From Candidatus Rokuibacteriota bacterium (GTDB lineage Bacteria; Methylomirabilota; Methylomirabilia; Rokubacteriales; CSP1-6): DNA of 38,617 nucleotides. The notes below the pieces were generated by a model. It made no database searches. It was not told where the DNA came from and was given only the letters and a program-made list of their open reading frames with translations. The position numbers and the translations under genes were made by a program. Shown in pieces: positions 35,785 through 38,617 of this stretch. How positions within the stretch are numbered: the stretch's first letter is position 1; each line of letters starts with the position of its first letter. The stretch covers positions 1 through 38,617 of the forward strand of contig QHSR01000071.1 in assembly GCA_003221635.1 (NCBI GenBank). Direction: 5' to 3'.

Positions 35785-37084
35785 CGAACTTGCATGCCGG
35801 CGGGACGATCGTCTTGTCCTTGGGCACGACCTCCAGGATCTTGTGCTTGTTGTTCTGGATCGTGAAGATGAACTCTCGCAGGAATGCCTGATGGTCTTCC
35901 TTCCGCAGCGTCTTGTCGCCCTGCGGGAAGTCGTCGCCCTCCTTGACTTCCATGCCCTCCAGGGCCTCGATCAGCTTCATCGTGTCTTCCCGGCCGCGGA
36001 ATCCGGACTTCTGGATCCCGAGCTTCAGGAAGTTCATGGCCTCGAAGTTCGACTGGACGTAGCGGTCCGGCAGCGGGCCGGACGGATCGATCTTCTTGAG
36101 GGCCACGACGGCCTGGTCGAAGAACTTCTTGTGATGCGGCGTGTTCAGCGGCGGATCCATCACCGGGACGTAGCGATTGATGCCGACGAATCCCTCGACC
36201 TTCTGACCCAGCGCCGGCAGGTGGGTGGACTCCGCGATGGCGCCGTCGCCCGCGTACTTGTACTTCTTGGTGAGCCCGAGGTCGTAGATCGCGCTGGTGA
36301 AGTTGACCGCGTTCGCGCCGAAGAAGATGCCGAAGAGGCCGTCGAAATTTCCGCTGATCTTCGAGACGAACGGCGCCATGTCGGCCGTGCCCAGCGGGAC
36401 ACCCGTGGTGCCGACGACCTCGCCGCCATTCTTCTTGATCTCATCGATGTACGCGTCGCGTGTGGACTGGCCCCACGCGTAATCGAGGAAAGCGATGTGC
36501 CACTTCTTCCCCATCTTCTTCACAAGATACGGAGAGATCGCGACCGCCTGGGCCGGAGCGTAGTCGAAGGGCCGGAAGACGAAGCGGCTGCACTTCGTCG
36601 TGGTGATCGTCGTGTCCAGGCAGACGCCGATCATCCAGACGGTCCGGTGCTCCTCGAAGACCGGCATGCAGGCCAGACAGACGTTCGAGAGGTAGCCGCC
36701 CTCGGCGATGTCGACCTTGTCCTCGAGCACGAGCTTCTCGGCCTTACGGCGACCCACGTCGGGTTTCGACTCGTAGTCGGCAACCACCAGCTCGATGGGC
36801 CGACCGTTGACGCCGCCGGACTTGTTGATCCGCTCGACAGCCATCTCGGTGCCGACCAGCGCGGTCTTCCCGCCGGCCGCGCCCGCGCCGGACAGCGGCT
36901 GGAGGACGCCGACCTTGTACGGCTTGGCCTGCCCGAACGCCTCTCGCCACGGCGCCGGGACGAGCACGGTGGCGCCGAGGGCGCCGGCCGCCGCCGACGA
37001 AAGCGCCAGGAATCGACGCCGCGTCGTCTTGCCGCTCCACCACATGTCCTGCGCCCAGGCTTCGTCGTGCCAGCGTTCCGCCAT
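35780..37084 (-). CDS. Branched-chain amino acid/amide-type ABC transporter substrate-binding protein
   Basis: This periplasmic type I binding protein belongs to the Liv transporter. The 434-residue precursor carries a Tat-type signal: T-T-R-R-R-F-L-A-L near residues 20-28 followed by an Ala-rich core, unusual but known for this family, implying export in folded form. The mature part shows the periplasmic-binding fold (V-G-V-L-Q-P-L-S-G, then R-P-I-E-L-V-V-A-D-Y-E-S). The ATG at 37084 has GGAGG about eight bases upstream; an upstream frame start at 37132 is ignored. Four cysteines, two in C-L-A-C, are present. Neighbouring SDR and DapA-family genes suggest the ligand is a catabolic substrate, possibly not an amino acid. 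Confidence 0.93.
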   Translation of the reverse strand: MAERWHDEAWAQDMWWSGKTTRRRFLALSSAAAGALGATVLVPAPWREAFGQAKPYKVGVLQPLSGAGAAGGKTALVGTEMAVERINKSGGVNGRPIELVVADYESKPDVGRRKAEKLVLEDKVDIAEGGYLSNVCLACMPVFEEHRTVWMIGVCLDTTITTTKCSRFVFRPFDYAPAQAVAISPYLVKKMGKKWHIAFLDYAWGQSTRDAYIDEIKKNGGEVVGTTGVPLGTADMAPFVSKISGNFDGLFGIFFGANAVNFTSAIYDLGLTKKYKYAGDGAIAESTHLPALGQKVEGFVGINRYVPVMDPPLNTPHHKKFFDQAVVALKKIDPSGPLPDRYVQSNFEAMNFLKLGIQKSGFRGREDTMKLIEALEGMEVKEGDDFPQGDKTLRKEDHQAFLREFIFTIQNNKHKILEVVPKDKTIVPPACKFA

Positions 37085-37178
37085 CAGGGAATCCTCCTTG
37101 CAGTGCGCGCCGCGCCTCAGGCGAGAGCCCACGGCGTAGGCACCGGGGTAGCCGGTAAGAGAGTCGCTCCTAGTTACA

Positions 37179-37190
37179 CTAACCGGTCAG
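37179..37190. promoter_or_regulatory. Imperfect palindrome upstream of the transporter operon
   Basis: CTAACCGGTCAG is palindromic except for one base pair, with the core ACCGGT. It lies about 95 bases before the binding-protein start in the 147-bp gap after the SDR gene. TetR-type operators can look like this. No convincing promoter hexamers were found. Confidence 0.25.
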
Positions 37191-37231
37191 GCCGCGCAAG
37201 CGGTTCCCGTTCCAGCGAAGCCGGGTACGCG

Positions 37232-38011
37232 TCAAAGCGTGCCCGGGTACGCGCCACCATCGAGGACGAAGTTCTGCCCGGTGATGTAGCCGGCCTGGGC
37301 GCTGCAGACGAACGCGCACACCTCGCCGAACTCGGCCGCGGTGCCGAAGCGTCCGGCGGGGTTCTGGGCCTGGCGCTCCCGGGCGACCTGCTCCACCGGC
37401 TTACCACTGGCCTTGGCCTGGGCCGCGATGTTGGAGCGCAGCCGGTCGGTGTCGAAGGGGCCGGGCAAGATGTTGTTGATCGTGACGTTGTGCGCGACGG
37501 TCTTCCTGGACAGGCCGGCGATGAAGCCGGTGAGGCCGGCGCGGGCGCCGTTGGACAGGCCGAGGCTCTCGATGGGCGATTTCACCGAGACCGAGGTGAT
37601 GTTGACGATGCGGCCGAAGCGCCGCGCGATCATGCCGTCCACGCTCGCCTTGATCAGAAAAATGGGCGTGAGCATGTTCGCGTCGAGCGCGCGCAGCCAC
37701 ACCTCGCGGTCCCACTCGCGGAAGTCGCCCGGGGGCGGGCCACCCGCGTTGTTCACCAGGATGTCGGGCGCCGGGCATGCCTGGAGCAGCGCCGCCCGCA
37801 CCGCGTCGGTCGTGATGTCGCCGGCGACGGTCGTCACGCGCACGCCGGTAGCGTCACGGATCTCCTTCGCGGCGGCCTCGAGCGTGTCCTTCGTGCGCGC
37901 GTTCATCGTGATGTTCACGCCCTCGCGGGCCAGGGACATGGCGCAGCCCTTGCCGAGCCCCTTGCTGGCGGCGCAGACGATCGCGTTCTTTCCCCTGATT
38001 CCGAGATCCAT
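37232..38011 (-). CDS. Short-chain dehydrogenase/reductase with non-canonical active site
   Basis: The 259-residue Rossmann-fold protein has the cofactor motif A-S-K-G-L-G-K-G near 15-22, N-N-A-G-G near 87-91 and N-I-T-S-V-S-V with the catalytic Ser. The usual Y-x-x-x-K is absent; the aligned position reads L-S-N-G-A-R. This change is typical of a subgroup related to ketoacyl reductases (BKR-like SDRs), so it is not a random mutation. The C-terminal D-G-G-A-Y-P-G is normal. It would use NAD(P)H on an unknown carbonyl or alcohol. It follows the DapA-family gene by 33 bases and precedes the transporter genes. Confidence 0.92.
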   Translation of the reverse strand: MDLGIRGKNAIVCAASKGLGKGCAMSLAREGVNITMNARTKDTLEAAAKEIRDATGVRVTTVAGDITTDAVRAALLQACPAPDILVNNAGGPPPGDFREWDREVWLRALDANMLTPIFLIKASVDGMIARRFGRIVNITSVSVKSPIESLGLSNGARAGLTGFIAGLSRKTVAHNVTINNILPGPFDTDRLRSNIAAQAKASGKPVEQVARERQAQNPAGRFGTAAEFGEVCAFVCSAQAGYITGQNFVLDGGAYPGTL

Positions 38012-38044
38012 GGTCGCCTCGCTCCTCTCAGATGTTGGGAGAGC

Positions 38045-38617
38045 CTAGCGCCGCTCCGCGACGAGGCCCGATGCGGCGAGCGCCCGCCGGATCGCCTCCC
38101 GCTCCGCGCCGCCGACCGGCGTCAGCGGGGGTCGGACGTGGGCGGCCGGGATCCGCCCGAGGAGGACGAGCGCTTCCTTCATCCGGTTGTGCATGTCGAC
38201 GAAGGGGGGCGCGTAGAAGACGGACACCAGCGGCGCCAGACGGTCGTTGATCCGCCGGGCGCCGTCCAGGTCGCCCTTGCCGCACGCCTCGAACAGCTCG
38301 GCCTGCAGGTCGGCGGTGACGCTGCCCATTCCGGAGATCGCGCCGTCGGCGCCGAGCAGGAAGGTCGCCATCAGCGACATCGTGAAGGCCGAGAGCATCG
38401 CCACCGGGCGACCGCTCGCGCGCAGCGCCCGGAGATTCGCCTCGAAGGCGACGATCTCGTTCGACCAGTCCTTCACGGCCGCGACCTGTGGGATCTCGGC
38501 GAGCGTCGCGAGGGTCTCCGGTGAGTAGCCGATCCCCGAGGCGGGCGGATACTCGAACACGACGATCGGCAGATCGGCGCCGGCTGCGATCTCGGAAAAA
38601 TGCCGCCGCACCATGTC
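38045..38617 (-). CDS. Dihydrodipicolinate synthase / N-acetylneuraminate lyase family protein, 5' end outside the window
   Basis: The visible 190 residues are the C-terminal two thirds of a TIM-barrel class I aldolase of the DapA family. The Schiff-base lysine is in V-A-A-V-K-D-W, preceded by F-E-Y-P-P, and followed by G-A-D-G-A-I-S-G-M-G and the C-terminal helices. Members cleave or form C-C bonds with pyruvate, or dehydrate sugar acids. In an operon with an SDR and a Liv-type importer, a catabolic lyase or dehydratase is more likely than lysine biosynthesis. The frame is open to the window edge, so the start lies beyond 38617. Confidence 0.9.
   Translation of the reverse strand, partial: DMVRRHFSEIAAGADLPIVVFEYPPASGIGYSPETLATLAEIPQVAAVKDWSNEIVAFEANLRALRASGRPVAMLSAFTMSLMATFLLGADGAISGMGSVTADLQAELFEACGKGDLDGARRINDRLAPLVSVFYAPPFVDMHNRMKEALVLLGRIPAAHVRPPLTPVGGAEREAIRRALAASGLVAERR

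Noticed and set aside
34838-38524. A 1228-codon open frame on the plus strand
   Set aside because: It lies exactly antisense to the livF, livG, binding-protein, SDR and DapA-family genes, which are all well-recognised. High GC codon bias removes stops from the opposite strand; the translation is low-complexity Arg/Asp/Val/Leu and matches no family.

Overview
The window is about 38.6 kb of dense, GC-rich bacterial chromosome with no tRNA, rRNA, CRISPR array, insertion sequence or phage gene that I can see. The mixture of a PilB-type pilus ATPase, an hsp20-dnaK-dnaJ-hspR-lon stress cluster, several sigma-54 activators and histidine kinases, luciferase-like (F420-type) monooxygenases, paired acyl-CoA dehydrogenases and a Liv-type transporter fits an uncultured soil or sediment lineage such as Candidatus Rokubacteria / Methylomirabilota. 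That placement is an inference from gene content and base composition. Several reading frames are damaged, which could reflect a metagenome assembly or real decay.

Layout. 1-2846 (minus): mazG, a macro-domain protein and the start of pilB, tightly coupled. 2908-3907: a DUF1844 protein and a convergent anchored protein. 4056-10237 (plus): heat-shock operon hsp20, dnaK, a J-like protein with a mutated HPD motif, hspR and lon. 10317-12850: a lytic transglycosylase, an alpha/beta hydrolase and two small envelope proteins. 12918-14444 (minus): comM/yifB. 14606-20976 (plus): a self-contained sensory locus with an NtrC-type regulator, twin palindromes that look like its enhancer, a sigma-54 promoter, a 47-residue membrane protein, a frameshifted solute-binding protein, an NtrB-like kinase and a hybrid kinase-receiver. 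21080-25163 (minus): a monooxygenase remnant, an EEP-family enzyme, pncC, a receiver-less sigma-54 activator and a HAMP histidine kinase. 25406-27779 (minus): two acyl-CoA dehydrogenases. 27974-29620 (plus): a luciferase-like monooxygenase with an internal deletion, then a selenoprotein candidate. 29642-32449: an MFS transporter and an Ada-AlkA protein. 32394-38617 (minus): a DapA-family enzyme, an SDR and a complete Liv ABC transporter whose livH is frameshifted.

The most striking item is 28904-29620. A CTP-synthase-like glutamine amidotransferase fold continues in frame through a TGA placed exactly where the nucleophilic cysteine belongs, and a SECIS-like stem-loop follows at a permitted distance. 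The usual catalytic His and Glu are also replaced, so this is probably a selenoenzyme with non-amidotransferase chemistry. The second is the sensory locus, where two perfect palindromes with identical 9-bp cores exactly 20 bp apart lie about 80-125 bp upstream of a good -24/-12 promoter. A third theme is leaderless transcription: many operon-leading genes have a TANNNT box 6-9 bases before the start codon and no Shine-Dalgarno sequence, whereas internal genes have strong ones.
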